Below, piece after piece: positions 15,578-23,518 of a DNA stretch of 32,482 nt. The notes under the pieces are model-generated. The model ran no database searches, was not told where the DNA came from, and saw only the letters and a list, made by a program, of their open reading frames with translations. This DNA is from Parcubacteria group bacterium M6-OD1-1 (GTDB lineage: Bacteria; Patescibacteriota; Minisyncoccia; GWC2-36-17; M10-OD1-4), in contig LSNK01000002.1 in assembly GCA_003056085.1 (NCBI GenBank), positions 174,575-207,056 on the forward strand, read 5' to 3'. A program made the position numbers and the translations under genes. Positions within the stretch are counted from its first letter, which is position 1, and each line of letters starts with the position of its first letter.

Positions 15578-16275
15578 CTACCACTGATTCCATGTTCCTA
15601 AATAAGCCGATGTACCATGATAACCTTGACTTTGAAGATCGGCATTACTCATGAAATGCTTGCCAATAACGTATGAACCAACCCAATTTGAATCAATGAC
15701 CCACCATCCAGACACTCCACCAATCGTTGCAGGTTTTTCAGCGATAGCGTAATGAGTGTTTGTTGCGGTCATCAATATCCAACCCTGTTGAAAATGAGTT
15801 GGATTACTTTCCAATCCGTTCACATTCCCATAAACGGAATTTGGATAATTATGCATTGCATAATGATCGCTATAATACCAAGCGGTAGAACGATACAAAA
15901 CAAGACGCACAAAATACGTACATTCACCGCCGCGAAAATAGCTGCCGTAAGGCCCCCTAACGGACCAACAATGCCGTAACCCTCCTCTATAGCATTGTCT
16001 CTTGCAGTGGCATCGTCATTCGCATAATCCCAGTCACCATACCATTTTTGATAAATGTCAGAGCCATCTGAATTACTTGAATAACCATCATTGCTTTTAC
16101 TCAAAGCATGTCTCGCTTCATACAAAACTCGAGAACTCCAATCACCATGAGTCCACGCATGAGCTTCATATGGTTGAGCATTGACAGAAGACATCCCCAA
16201 AAACAACAGGACAAAGCCAAATAAAAAAGCAAAGCCACGATGGACATTACTCACCACATTGCGTTTAGCGTTCAT
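15578..16275 (-). CDS. Secreted CHAP-domain amidase/endopeptidase, frameshifted
   Basis: Two overlapping frames make one gene. Frame 1 (16275 to about 15953) gives a signal peptide (FAFLFGFVLLFLGMSSVNAQ, cleavage near residue 33) and about 75 mature residues ending IEEGYGIVGPLGG. Frame 2 (about 15953 to 15578) continues PYGSYFRGGECTYFVRLVLY, the CHAP catalytic block with nucleophile Cys at about 119, then THYAIAEKP with the catalytic His and WWVIDSNWVG with the polar third residue. The frames join if the G5 run at 15953-15957 (C5 on plus) had six bases. CHAP enzymes cut peptidoglycan amide bonds. The start is fixed by the site AGAGGAGCG. Either a real mutation, a phase-variable tract or a sequencing error. 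Confidence 0.75.
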
Positions 16276-16315
16276 AACGACGCTCCTCTTAAGTTGATTT
16301 TAAAAGAACTACTTC

Positions 16316-16376
16316 GTCGCAAAGCCAATCTCAACGACAGAGTAACTATATCATTTTTTATGGGGGGGGGGTGCAA
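16316..16376 (-). promoter_or_regulatory. Shared upstream cassette B: promoter with C10 tract and 5' hairpin
   Basis: On the minus strand TTGCAC (16371-16376) and TATAGT (16345-16350) are 20 nt apart, and a run of 10 C (plus-strand G, 16362-16371) lies in that interval. Initiation would fall near 16338, at the edge of a hairpin (16316-16338) with stem GTCG / CGAC and a loop containing AAGCCAATCTCA, identical to the core in cassette A. One stem pair differs from cassette A by a compensatory change. Confidence 0.5.
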
Positions 16377-16430
16377 ACTTATTTCTGGGGAAAACTTTTT
16401 TGAAAAACTAAATTTAAAACAAATCAAACA

Positions 16431-16466
16431 TTACTACTTATTGCGCGGTCGCGCAATAAGTAGTAA
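16431..16466. repeat. Perfect 17-bp palindrome
   Basis: Arms TTACTACTTATTGCGCG and its exact complement around loop GT. It lies upstream of cassette B, as copy A of the GGGGACG palindrome lies upstream of cassette A. Confidence 0.75.
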
Positions 16467-16552
16467 TAAAAAATATTTGATTTATTATTGAGATGAGGGC
16501 TAAAAAATAAATTATAGTATTCTCCTGCCTCTTAAATAAAATAGCAAATAAA

Positions 16553-16813
16553 TTAAGACCTGATAACCTTATGCAGTGTTGAAGAAATAAAAGTTTGATA
16601 TGGAATTCCCTCTTGGATTGCTTTTTCTTTTATCTTAATCAAGTCAACCTCTGACATTCTTATAGAAATAGTTTTGTTTTTTGCCAATGTTCCTTTGGCA
16701 ATCTTTGAATACTTTATTATTTCTCTTTTTTTATTTTTTACAGAAAAAACCCTTCCGGATTCCGCCAAATTTAAAATTTCTTTTTCTTCTTTATTTAGTT
16801 TAATTTTTTTCAT
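16553..16813 (-). CDS. Antitoxin, ribbon-helix-helix (BrnA/CopG-like)
   Basis: DNA-binding antitoxin that neutralises the upstream toxin and represses the operon. The C-terminal half TISIRMSEVDLIKIKEKAI then QEGIPYQTFISSTLHKVI (residues about 48-84) has the ribbon-helix-helix pattern common in BrnA-like antitoxins: a beta strand of alternating residues, then two helices. The N-terminal 40 residues are basic and acidic mixed and probably bind the toxin. It overlaps the toxin stop by four bases (ATGA), indicating coupled translation, with toxin first, the BrnTA order. A palindromic operator lies at the shared promoter. Length of 86 is normal. Confidence 0.85.
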   Translation of the reverse strand: MKKIKLNKEEKEILNLAESGRVFSVKNKKREIIKYSKIAKGTLAKNKTISIRMSEVDLIKIKEKAIQEGIPYQTFISSTLHKVIRS

Positions 16814-17079
16814 AATTTTTCCGTTAAATATTTTTTAGTTAATTTTCTTGATGGAATAATAGTTTTTAAAAAAACTTCTTCTTTGCTTTCTATAAAAGGC
16901 ACTAAGTAAATATAGCTCTCTATCTCTAAAATAAATATTTTTTGATTTTCGTAATTTTTATTTTCCAAAATATCTAATATCTCTCCAGCTTCTATTTTTA
17001 TCAAACAAATCTCAAAGGAAATTTTTCTTTCTTTTATAAGTTTCTTATTCTTTTTAGGATTCCAATTAAAATATTTCAT
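16810..17079 (-). CDS. Toxin, BrnT-like ribonuclease
   Basis: Probable type II toxin with a RelE-like RNase fold. Recognisable features are the start YFNWNPKKNKKLIKERKISFE (split here at residues 3-22 or so), matching BrnT F-x-W-x-P-x-K and H/R-x-V/I-S-F-E, then GEILDILENKNYENQKIFILEI and EEVFLKTIIPSRKLTKKYL, matching the strand before the C-terminal helix. It is divergent from textbook BrnT and lacks the usual His in the KHG segment (here KERK). Length is 89. The promoter and operator directly precede it. Family call is from pattern and gene order; mRNA cleavage is inferred. Confidence 0.75.
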   Translation of the reverse strand: MKYFNWNPKKNKKLIKERKISFEICLIKIEAGEILDILENKNYENQKIFILEIESYIYLVPFIESKEEVFLKTIIPSRKLTKKYLTEKL

Positions 17080-17087
17080 ATAAATTC

Positions 17088-17115
17088 ATTATATACAATG
17101 TATATACAAAGTCAA
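17088..17115 (-). promoter_or_regulatory. Promoter and operator of the toxin-antitoxin pair
   Basis: On the minus strand TTGACT (17110-17115), 16-nt spacer, TATAAT (17088-17093). A perfect 17-bp palindrome TATATACAATGTATATA occupies 17090-17106, covering part of the -10 box and spacer, where an antitoxin would block polymerase. Confidence 0.7.
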
Positions 17116-17184
17116 TGTTTATAAACAACTTAAATACCCCTACTTTTTTGATTGAAATTTAAAAATTTTACTTTACTGACCAAC

Positions 17185-17255
17185 CGTAAAATTCCACTCT
17201 TAATTCAGCTAAAATTTTAGTTAAAGATGGAGTGGCAATGAAGTGAAATTTTACG
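17185..17255. repeat. Inverted repeat between toxin gene and dprA
   Basis: Arms CGTAAAATTCCACT (17185-17198) and AGTGAAATTTTACG (17242-17255) are complementary with one mismatch, and CTAAAATTTTAG lies in the loop. It sits between two divergently read genes. Function unknown. Confidence 0.45.
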
Positions 17256-17327
17256 TTTGATTAATAATTAAAAAATAAATCAGTCATGTTGTTTTACGTT
17301 TTTTCTTTTATCTGTTAAAATTTTCTA

Positions 17328-18182
17328 ATGCAAGAATTAAAAATAAAAGATAAAAACTTTCCGGAATCTTTAAAAAATATTCCAAAACCTCCGAAAAGAA
17401 TTTTCGTGCGAGGAGATATTTTGCAGGAAGACAAAACTGCAATTGCAATAGTTGGAGCGCGCAAGTGTTCTTCCTACGGAAAACAAACGGCATACGACAT
17501 TGCTTATGCTCTTGCAAAAAATGGAGTAACTATAATCTCGGGACTTGCTTTGGGGATAGACGGAGAAGCGCACAAAGGAGCGCTTGATGCGGGAGGCAGA
17601 ACACTCGCTATTTTGGGAACAGGTATTGACGATAATTCAATTTACCCTTACTCTCATAAGTCACTGGCAGAACGCGTTTTAAAAAACGGCGCCTTAATAT
17701 CAGAATACGAACCGGGAACTCCTGCCCTACCCCACCAATTTCCGGAAAGAAACAGAATAATCTCCGGGCTTTCACTTGGAGTTTTAGTGGTTGAAGCAAA
17801 AGAAAGAAGTGGGTCGTTAATTACGGCACACATAGCGCTTGAGCAAGGAAAGGATATTTTCTCAATACCCGGACCGATACATTCTCCAAGCTCAAAAGGA
17901 ACAAACAAACTGATACAGCAAGGAGCAAAACTTGTAACAAAACCTGAAGATATTTTGGAAGAGCTTGAACTTTCAGGAATTGAAATAAAAAAGAAAGAAG
18001 TGAATTTTTCAAAAGAAGAGAAAAATATTTTAAAAATATTGGAAACGGAAGCAATACACACAAACGACATAATAAGAATATCTAAAATGCCGACAAGTTC
18101 CGTCCTTACGACAATAACAATGCTTGAGATGAAAAAAGTGATAAAAGATGTTGGTGGAAATATGTACGTTGTAAATTTATAA
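17328..18182 (+). CDS. dprA: DNA-processing protein DprA
   Basis: Loads RecA onto single-stranded DNA taken up during transformation. The Rossmann-like domain is complete: IAIVGARKCSSYGKQTAYDI near residues 39-58, ISGLALGIDGEAHKGALDAG near 75-94, LGTGIDDNSIYPYSHKSLAE near 101-120, and FPERNRIISGLSLGVLVVEA near 143-162, with SGSLITAHIALEQGKDIFSIPG. A C-terminal winged-helix domain starts near residue 220. At 284 residues it lacks the N-terminal SAM-like domain of longer DprA. Competence by natural transformation is widely suspected in Patescibacteria; nothing else for uptake is visible in this window. Confidence 0.95.
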   Translation: MQELKIKDKNFPESLKNIPKPPKRIFVRGDILQEDKTAIAIVGARKCSSYGKQTAYDIAYALAKNGVTIISGLALGIDGEAHKGALDAGGRTLAILGTGIDDNSIYPYSHKSLAERVLKNGALISEYEPGTPALPHQFPERNRIISGLSLGVLVVEAKERSGSLITAHIALEQGKDIFSIPGPIHSPSSKGTNKLIQQGAKLVTKPEDILEELELSGIEIKKKEVNFSKEEKNILKILETEAIHTNDIIRISKMPTSSVLTTITMLEMKKVIKDVGGNMYVVNL

Positions 18183-18187
18183 AGCTG

Positions 18188-18264
18188 ATTACATTTGAGG
18201 AAGATATTTTTGCCTTGCCAAAAATAATAGTAAAAGATACAAGAACATCTTCCTCAAATGTAAT
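18188..18264. repeat. Perfect 18-bp inverted repeat with long loop
   Basis: Arms 18188-18205 (ATTACATTTGAGGAAGAT) and 18247-18264 are exact complements enclosing 41 nt that hold an inner ATTTTTG / CAAAAAT stem. It starts 6 nt after the dprA stop. There is no T-run after the right arm, so this is not a plain terminator. Confidence 0.65.
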
Positions 18265-18320
18265 ACAAATATTAAATTTTAATTCTGAATTTTAAAAAAA
18301 TAATATATTTGCAAAATTAG

Positions 18321-18437
18321 AATTTTTAAAATTAAGCATAGTTTGAGAAAAAAACGAGGAGCGGAATGAGCCGCAGTTTTACTGCAACGAGTGAGCACCA
18401 GAGTTTTTTACGAAAAAATTTGCCAATTTTAGAAATT
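18321..18437. repeat. Large imperfect stem-loop element, copy 3
   Basis: Arms 18321-18338 and 18421-18437 are mostly complementary. The inside has GAGAAAAAAACGAGGAGCGG and AATGAGCCGCAG, related to copy 1, and an inner GCAG / CTGC stem. It ends 8 nt before the topA start. Confidence 0.5.
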
Positions 18438-18445
18438 ATAAATAT

Positions 18446-20611
18446 ATGAAATTAGTTATCGTAGAATCCCCTTCCAAAGCAAAGACAATTGAAAAATATT
18501 TGGGGGCTGATTATAAAGTTCGCGCATCTGTCGGACATGTTCGTGATCTTCCAAAAAGCAACAAAAAAGCAATTGATATTGATGCCGGTTTTGTGCCCTC
18601 TTATGAAATATCAAAAGGAAAAGAAAAGATCGTCAAAGAACTAACGGAATTGTCAAAAAAAGCAAACGAGGTGCTGCTTGCAACTGACCCCGACCGTGAA
18701 GGAGAAGCTATCGCTTGGCACATTAAAGAGGCTTGTAATATAAAAAATCCAAAAAGAGTAGCTTTTCACGAGATAACAAAAGATGCTGTTTTGGAAGCGA
18801 TGACTCATCCAAGAAAAATAGATGACGACTTAAAAAAAGCGCAGGAAGCAAGAAGAGTTTTAGACAGACTTGTCGGATATGACCTTAGCGGTCTTATTTG
18901 GAAAAAAGTTCGATATGGACTTTCCGCAGGAAGAGTTCAATCCCCCGCCTTAAGAATAATCATGGAGCGGGAAAGAGAAATACGCGCATTTTCACCGGAA
19001 GACTTTTGGACAATAACGGCTAATGTTGAAAATAAAAACAAAGAAAAATTTACTTTAGTATGTTCAAAAGAGTCAAGAGATGAAAAAGAAGTGGATAAAA
19101 TTTTATCTTCCGGAGAAAAAAATGAATGGTTTGTAAAAGACATAAAAGAATCCGAAGTAAAACGGTCCACTCGTCCCCCTTTTACAACTTCAACCCTTCA
19201 GCAAACAGCCAGCACAAGACTCGGGTTCGCCCCATCAAAAACAATGGGAGTTGCCCAAAAACTTTACGAGGCCGGACTTATAACATACATGAGAACCGAC
19301 AGCACAACATTGAGTCGTCAAGCTCAAAAACAAATACTAACTTTAATCAGCAAAAAATTCGGCAAAGAATATGCTTCTGAAAATTTTTTCAAAACAAAAA
19401 GTAAAAATGCCCAAGAAGCTCATGAAGCTATCAGACCCACAAACTCAACAAAAGAAATTGCAGGAGCAACAGAAGAACAAAAAAAACTTTATAAACTCAT
19501 ATGGCAAAGAACCGTTGCTTCCCAAATGCAAAATGCGAAACTCTTAAGAACAAAAATAACCGCAAACATCAAAAATGACATCATTCCGGACTTTAACACG
19601 ACCGGATCAAGAATTATTTTTTTAGGTTGGCTTGCAGCAGACCCGGGAGCAAAAGGTGAAGACGTTATATTGCCTGAAGTTAAAAAGGACGACATGCTAA
19701 AACTTCTTTTGATAGAAAAAGAACACAAACAAACCCAACCTCCTTTCAGATACACAGAAGCCGGTCTTATTAAAGAACTTGAAAAAAGAGGTATTGGAAG
19801 ACCATCAACCTATGCAAGCACTATAAAAACAATAGTTGACAGAGGTTATGTAGAAAAAGAAAACAGAACGCTATTTCCTACAGACACAGGAGATGTTGTA
19901 AGCACATTTTTGGAGAATAATTTTGCCAACTATATATCAGATACATTTACAGCCGAAATGGAACAGGAGTTAGACGATATTTCAAACGGAAAAAGAGAGT
20001 ACGCAAAAACATTGAAAGATTTTTATGGACCATTTCAAAAAGAAATTAAATCAAAAGAAAGCATAGAAAAACTAACTACTTTGGGTGATGTGGATGAGAA
20101 AATAAAATGCCCGAAATGCAAAAGCAAAATGGTTATCAAGCTTTCAAAAACCGGCAAATTTATGAGTTGCTCTACATTTCCAGATTGTGCCGGAGCAAGA
20201 ACTATGGAAGGAAAAGAGCTTGAAGGACCAAAAGAAACAGGAGAAAAATGTCCGAAATGCGAAAAACCTTTAGTTCAAAAAGAAGGAAGATTTGGTAAAT
20301 TCATCTCCTGTTCAAACTACCCTAAATGTAAATTCATAAAAGAAGATGAGGAGGAAAAAAAGAAAAAAATGACCGGAGTTGAATGCCCCGATTGCAAAAA
20401 AGGAGAAATAATGGAAAGACGAGGACGCTTTGGACTTTTTTACAGTTGTTCCGACTACCCCGACTGTAAATTTGCAATGAAAGCAAAACCGACAGGAAAA
20501 AAATGTCCGGATTGTGAAGCTTTAATGATGGAAGGAACAAAAACAATCCCCGAGCGCTGCTCAAAAAAAGAATGCCCCAATCACAGACCCGATAAGAAAA
20601 AATCTTCGTAG
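18446..20611 (+). CDS. topA: DNA topoisomerase I (type IA)
   Basis: Relaxes negative supercoils by transient single-strand cleavage. The Toprim domain opens at residue 1 (MKLVIVESPSKAKTIEKYLG) with the metal site DPDREGEAIA at 81-90. The catalytic tyrosine is Tyr281 in LITYMRTDSTTLS. The gate domains follow, with ELEKRGIGRPSTYASTI near residue 447. The tail from about residue 553 has four zinc-ribbon repeats: three CPxC...C...C units and a last one ending CSKKECPNH. Length of 721 is normal for a bacterial TopA with zinc ribbons. A strong terminator follows. Confidence 0.97.
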   Translation: MKLVIVESPSKAKTIEKYLGADYKVRASVGHVRDLPKSNKKAIDIDAGFVPSYEISKGKEKIVKELTELSKKANEVLLATDPDREGEAIAWHIKEACNIKNPKRVAFHEITKDAVLEAMTHPRKIDDDLKKAQEARRVLDRLVGYDLSGLIWKKVRYGLSAGRVQSPALRIIMEREREIRAFSPEDFWTITANVENKNKEKFTLVCSKESRDEKEVDKILSSGEKNEWFVKDIKESEVKRSTRPPFTTSTLQQTASTRLGFAPSKTMGVAQKLYEAGLITYMRTDSTTLSRQAQKQILTLISKKFGKEYASENFFKTKSKNAQEAHEAIRPTNSTKEIAGATEEQKKLYKLIWQRTVASQMQNAKLLRTKITANIKNDIIPDFNTTGSRIIFLGWLAADPGAKGEDVILPEVKKDDMLKLLLIEKEHKQTQPPFRYTEAGLIKELEKRGIGRPSTYASTIKTIVDRGYVEKENRTLFPTDTGDVVSTFLENNFANYISDTFTAEMEQELDDISNGKREYAKTLKDFYGPFQKEIKSKESIEKLTTLGDVDEKIKCPKCKSKMVIKLSKTGKFMSCSTFPDCAGARTMEGKELEGPKETGEKCPKCEKPLVQKEGRFGKFISCSNYPKCKFIKEDEEEKKKKMTGVECPDCKKGEIMERRGRFGLFYSCSDYPDCKFAMKAKPTGKKCPDCEALMMEGTKTIPERCSKKECPNHRPDKKKSS

Positions 20612-20679
20612 TGAAATTTTCAGATTTTGAGCGAGATGAAGTAAAGCCTTAAAAATAAATATTTTTATAGCCTCCCCAA

Positions 20680-20719
20680 CAAACACCCAAATCTACAATT
20701 TGGGTGTTTGTTTTTATTT
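20680..20719 (+). terminator. Terminator after topA
   Basis: Perfect 13-bp stem CAAACACCCAAAT / ATTTGGGTGTTTG with loop CTACA, followed by TTTTTATTT. A textbook intrinsic terminator 69 nt after the topA stop. Confidence 0.88.
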
Positions 20720-20746
20720 GACGATATTTTAAGTTTAATGTAACTT
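20718..20746 (+). promoter_or_regulatory. Promoter of rel
   Basis: TTGACG (20718-20723) and TAACTT (20741-20746) at 17-nt spacing, about 50 nt before the rel start and directly after the topA terminator. Confidence 0.5.
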
Positions 20747-20795
20747 TAAGTTAAAGAAAATTTTTAATTTTGTATTTTGATTTTTAATTTAAAAT

Positions 20796-22511
20796 ATGGA
20801 CGTAAATGAAATTTTAGAAAAATTAAATAATGCAACAAAAAAAGACGTTGAACAGATAACCAAAGCTTTTGAATTTGCAAAAAAGGCTCACAAAGACCAA
20901 AAAAGATACTCGGGCGAGTCTTATTTTATCCACCCGGTTGCTGCGGCAAAAATGCTTGCGGAAATCCAGATGGATACGCCAACAATTGTCGCCACCCTAC
21001 TCCATGACGTATGTGAAGACGGACATGCAACACCGGAACAAATAAAAAAAGAGTTTGGGGAAGAAGTTGCATTTTTAGTTGAAGGAGTTACAAAGCTTGG
21101 AACTGTTAAATACCAAGGGGTGGAGCGTCATGTTGAAAACTTAAGAAAAATGTTTTTGTCTATGGCAGAAGACATCAGAGTAATAATCATCAAGCTGGCA
21201 GACAGAACTCATAACATGCAAACATTAAAATATGTTCCGGAACACAAAAGAAAAAGGATAGCTCTTGAGACTTTAGATATTTATGTTCCTTTAGCCGACA
21301 GACTCGGAATGGGTAAATTTAAAGGAATACTTGAAGATTTGGCGTTTAAGTACACCTATCCGGAAGAATATGAATGGACAAAAAAACAAATAACCGGAGC
21401 AAGCTACAAGAAAGAAGAATATCTTACAAAAGTTAAAGAAAAAATCTCAGAAGAGCTGGAAAAAAATAAAATAAATATTACAAATATAGATTCAAGAGTT
21501 AAAAATCTGTATAGCGTATACAAAAAATTAATAAGAAAGGACCGGGATATTTCCAGAATTTACGACACTATTGCGGTAAGAATAATAACAAAAAACATTG
21601 AAGATTGTTATGCCGTTTTAGGAGCAATTCACAGGCTTTGGAAACCTGTTCCGGGAAAAATAAAAGACTATATAGCGCTACCAAAACTAAATGGATATCA
21701 AAGCATACATACCACTGTTTTTTGTATTGATGGAAAAATTACTGAATTTCAAATAAGAACGGAAACGATGCATGAAGAAGCGGAAAACGGCATTGTCTCT
21801 CACTGGGCATATGCTATGTCGGGGAAACAAAAAGAGGGCGGTAAAGTAAAAAAAGAATTATCTTGGGTGTCTGAACTTCGAAATTGGCAAAAAGAACATG
21901 CTGGAACCCAAGAATTTTTAGATAGTTTAAAAATTGATGTTTTTAAAAATAGAATCTTTGTCTTCACTCCAAAAGGCGATGTAATAGACTTACCTGAAAG
22001 TGCAACTCCCATAGATTTTGCATACAGCATACATTCTGGCGTAGGAGATAGTTGTTCCGGAGCGAAAGTAAATGATAAAATGGTTTCTTTGGATTACAAA
22101 CTTCAAAATGGAGAAATATGTGAAATACTAACCTCAAAAAACAAAAAACCATCCCGTGGATGGCTTCAACTTGCAAATACAAGCTATGCAAAAAATAGAA
22201 TCAGATCATATCTTAAAAAAGAACTTGGCGTAGAAGTCCCCCGGGCTCCAAAAAATTTACAGAAAATAAAAAACTTTGAATTTAAAATAGTGGCTTCTAA
22301 CAGAATTGGAATGCTGAAAGATTTACTTTCTATATTTCAATCTGAAAAAATAAATATAATAAAACTAAACACAGACTCCAGAAATAAGAAAAGACCTGTT
22401 ATTGTTATAATTTTCCCGACAAAAAGCAATACAATCGCAGACCAAGTAGCTGCAAAAATCAGGAAAGTAAAAGGAGTAAAAAGTGTTGAAAAAATGCTTC
22501 TAAAAAATTAA
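20796..22511 (+). CDS. rel: RelA/SpoT-type (p)ppGpp synthetase/hydrolase
   Basis: Makes and degrades the alarmone (p)ppGpp. The hydrolase HD domain is intact: His46 (YFIHP), His70-Asp71 and Glu74-Asp75 in LLHDVCEDG, and a later DRTHNMQTL. The synthetase domain has RIYDTIAVRII near residues 249-259, KDYIALPKLNGYQSIHTTVF near 289-308 and EFQIRTETMHEEAENG near 316-331. A TGS domain follows at about 386-450 (VFTPKGDVIDLPESATPIDFA). The ACT domain begins near 494 and runs to the end. Only about 45 residues join TGS and ACT, so the helical and zinc-finger region that contacts the ribosome is missing; length is 571 against about 730. Both activities seem retained. The 3' end overlaps parB by four bases. 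Confidence 0.94.
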   Translation: MDVNEILEKLNNATKKDVEQITKAFEFAKKAHKDQKRYSGESYFIHPVAAAKMLAEIQMDTPTIVATLLHDVCEDGHATPEQIKKEFGEEVAFLVEGVTKLGTVKYQGVERHVENLRKMFLSMAEDIRVIIIKLADRTHNMQTLKYVPEHKRKRIALETLDIYVPLADRLGMGKFKGILEDLAFKYTYPEEYEWTKKQITGASYKKEEYLTKVKEKISEELEKNKINITNIDSRVKNLYSVYKKLIRKDRDISRIYDTIAVRIITKNIEDCYAVLGAIHRLWKPVPGKIKDYIALPKLNGYQSIHTTVFCIDGKITEFQIRTETMHEEAENGIVSHWAYAMSGKQKEGGKVKKELSWVSELRNWQKEHAGTQEFLDSLKIDVFKNRIFVFTPKGDVIDLPESATPIDFAYSIHSGVGDSCSGAKVNDKMVSLDYKLQNGEICEILTSKNKKPSRGWLQLANTSYAKNRIRSYLKKELGVEVPRAPKNLQKIKNFEFKIVASNRIGMLKDLLSIFQSEKINIIKLNTDSRNKKRPVIVIIFPTKSNTIADQVAAKIRKVKGVKSVEKMLLKN

Positions 22512-23392
22512 TTGGAAGCGATTTTCCTGACTATATTTTTTAAATCCTCATTTGAAAAATATTTTACAACAAGCTCACCCCCATCACTTACATGCTTTGC
22601 CGGCTTAACAAGAACTTTTGTTCCTAAATAACCCTCTATCTTCGCTAAAGCCTCTTTAATTAAAGGATCTTGCCCAGCCATGCTTTTTACCGGCTTTTTT
22701 AGCATAGCTCGTGCAGCGACCTCTGTATTTCTTGCTGAAAGTTTTTGTGTTTTTACTTCTTTTAAAAGTTTTGACTGCATAGCGCCCTTTGGCAAAGACA
22801 GTATAGCTCTTGCATGATTTTCCGATATATCCCCTTCTTCCAAAGCAGTTTTTACATCATCTGGCAACTCTAAAAGCCTTATGGTATTCGAAACAGAAAC
22901 TCTTCCCTTTCCCACTCTTTCTCCTATTTGCGCATGGGTCATAGAAAACTCGTCTGCAAGTTGTTTGTATGACAAAGCTCTTTCAAGAGGCGTTAGGTCC
23001 TCTCTTTGAACATTTTCCAAAATAGCAAGCTCAAGATGCTCTTTATTTGTTTTGTTATCTTTTAATATAGCGGGGATTGTTTTAAATCCTGCTAATTTTG
23101 ACGCTCTATATCTTCTCTCTCCGGCTATTATTTGATATTTTTCTTCATCGTTATCTCCTATTTTTACCACAACGATAGGCTGTATCACTCCGTGTTTTTT
23201 TATAGAAGACGCCAAATCTTTTAAGGCGCTTTCTTTAAAATACTTTCTTGGTTGGTAGGGATTTGGAGAAATTTTATTTATACTGATATCAAAAACAGTC
23301 TTTTTATTAAGACTTTGTTTATTAACGCTTGTTGGTAATTTCCTGTCTTTTTTTTGAGGTATTAAAGATGAAAGTCCTCTGCCTAATGCCAT
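22508..23392 (-). CDS. parB: Chromosome partitioning protein ParB
   Basis: CTP-dependent DNA clamp that loads at parS and segregates the origin region with ParA. The start MALGRGLSSLIPQ is the family N-terminal ParA-activating peptide. ISPNPYQPRKYFKESALKDLA near residues 41-61 opens the ParB/Srx domain; IAGERRYRASKLAG near 88-101 is the CTP-binding GERRxRA box; LAILENVQREDLTPLERA near 121-138 follows. A helix-turn-helix lies at MTHAQIGERVGKGRVSVSN near 153-171. The C-terminal dimer domain is present. Length of 294 is normal. No parS site (TGTTTCACGTGAAACA-like) was found in the window. Confidence 0.96.
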   Translation of the reverse strand: MALGRGLSSLIPQKKDRKLPTSVNKQSLNKKTVFDISINKISPNPYQPRKYFKESALKDLASSIKKHGVIQPIVVVKIGDNDEEKYQIIAGERRYRASKLAGFKTIPAILKDNKTNKEHLELAILENVQREDLTPLERALSYKQLADEFSMTHAQIGERVGKGRVSVSNTIRLLELPDDVKTALEEGDISENHARAILSLPKGAMQSKLLKEVKTQKLSARNTEVAARAMLKKPVKSMAGQDPLIKEALAKIEGYLGTKVLVKPAKHVSDGGELVVKYFSNEDLKNIVRKIASN

Positions 23393-23518
23393 TTTATTGG
23401 TTTGTTAACTGATTAGTTTTTAGCTTATTAGCTGAATAAATTAATAGAGCTTATGATGTTTTTATAAAACTTTTAAGATGTATAGCTCTGTCGGCTGGAA
23501 CAAAAAATGCACTTAATT

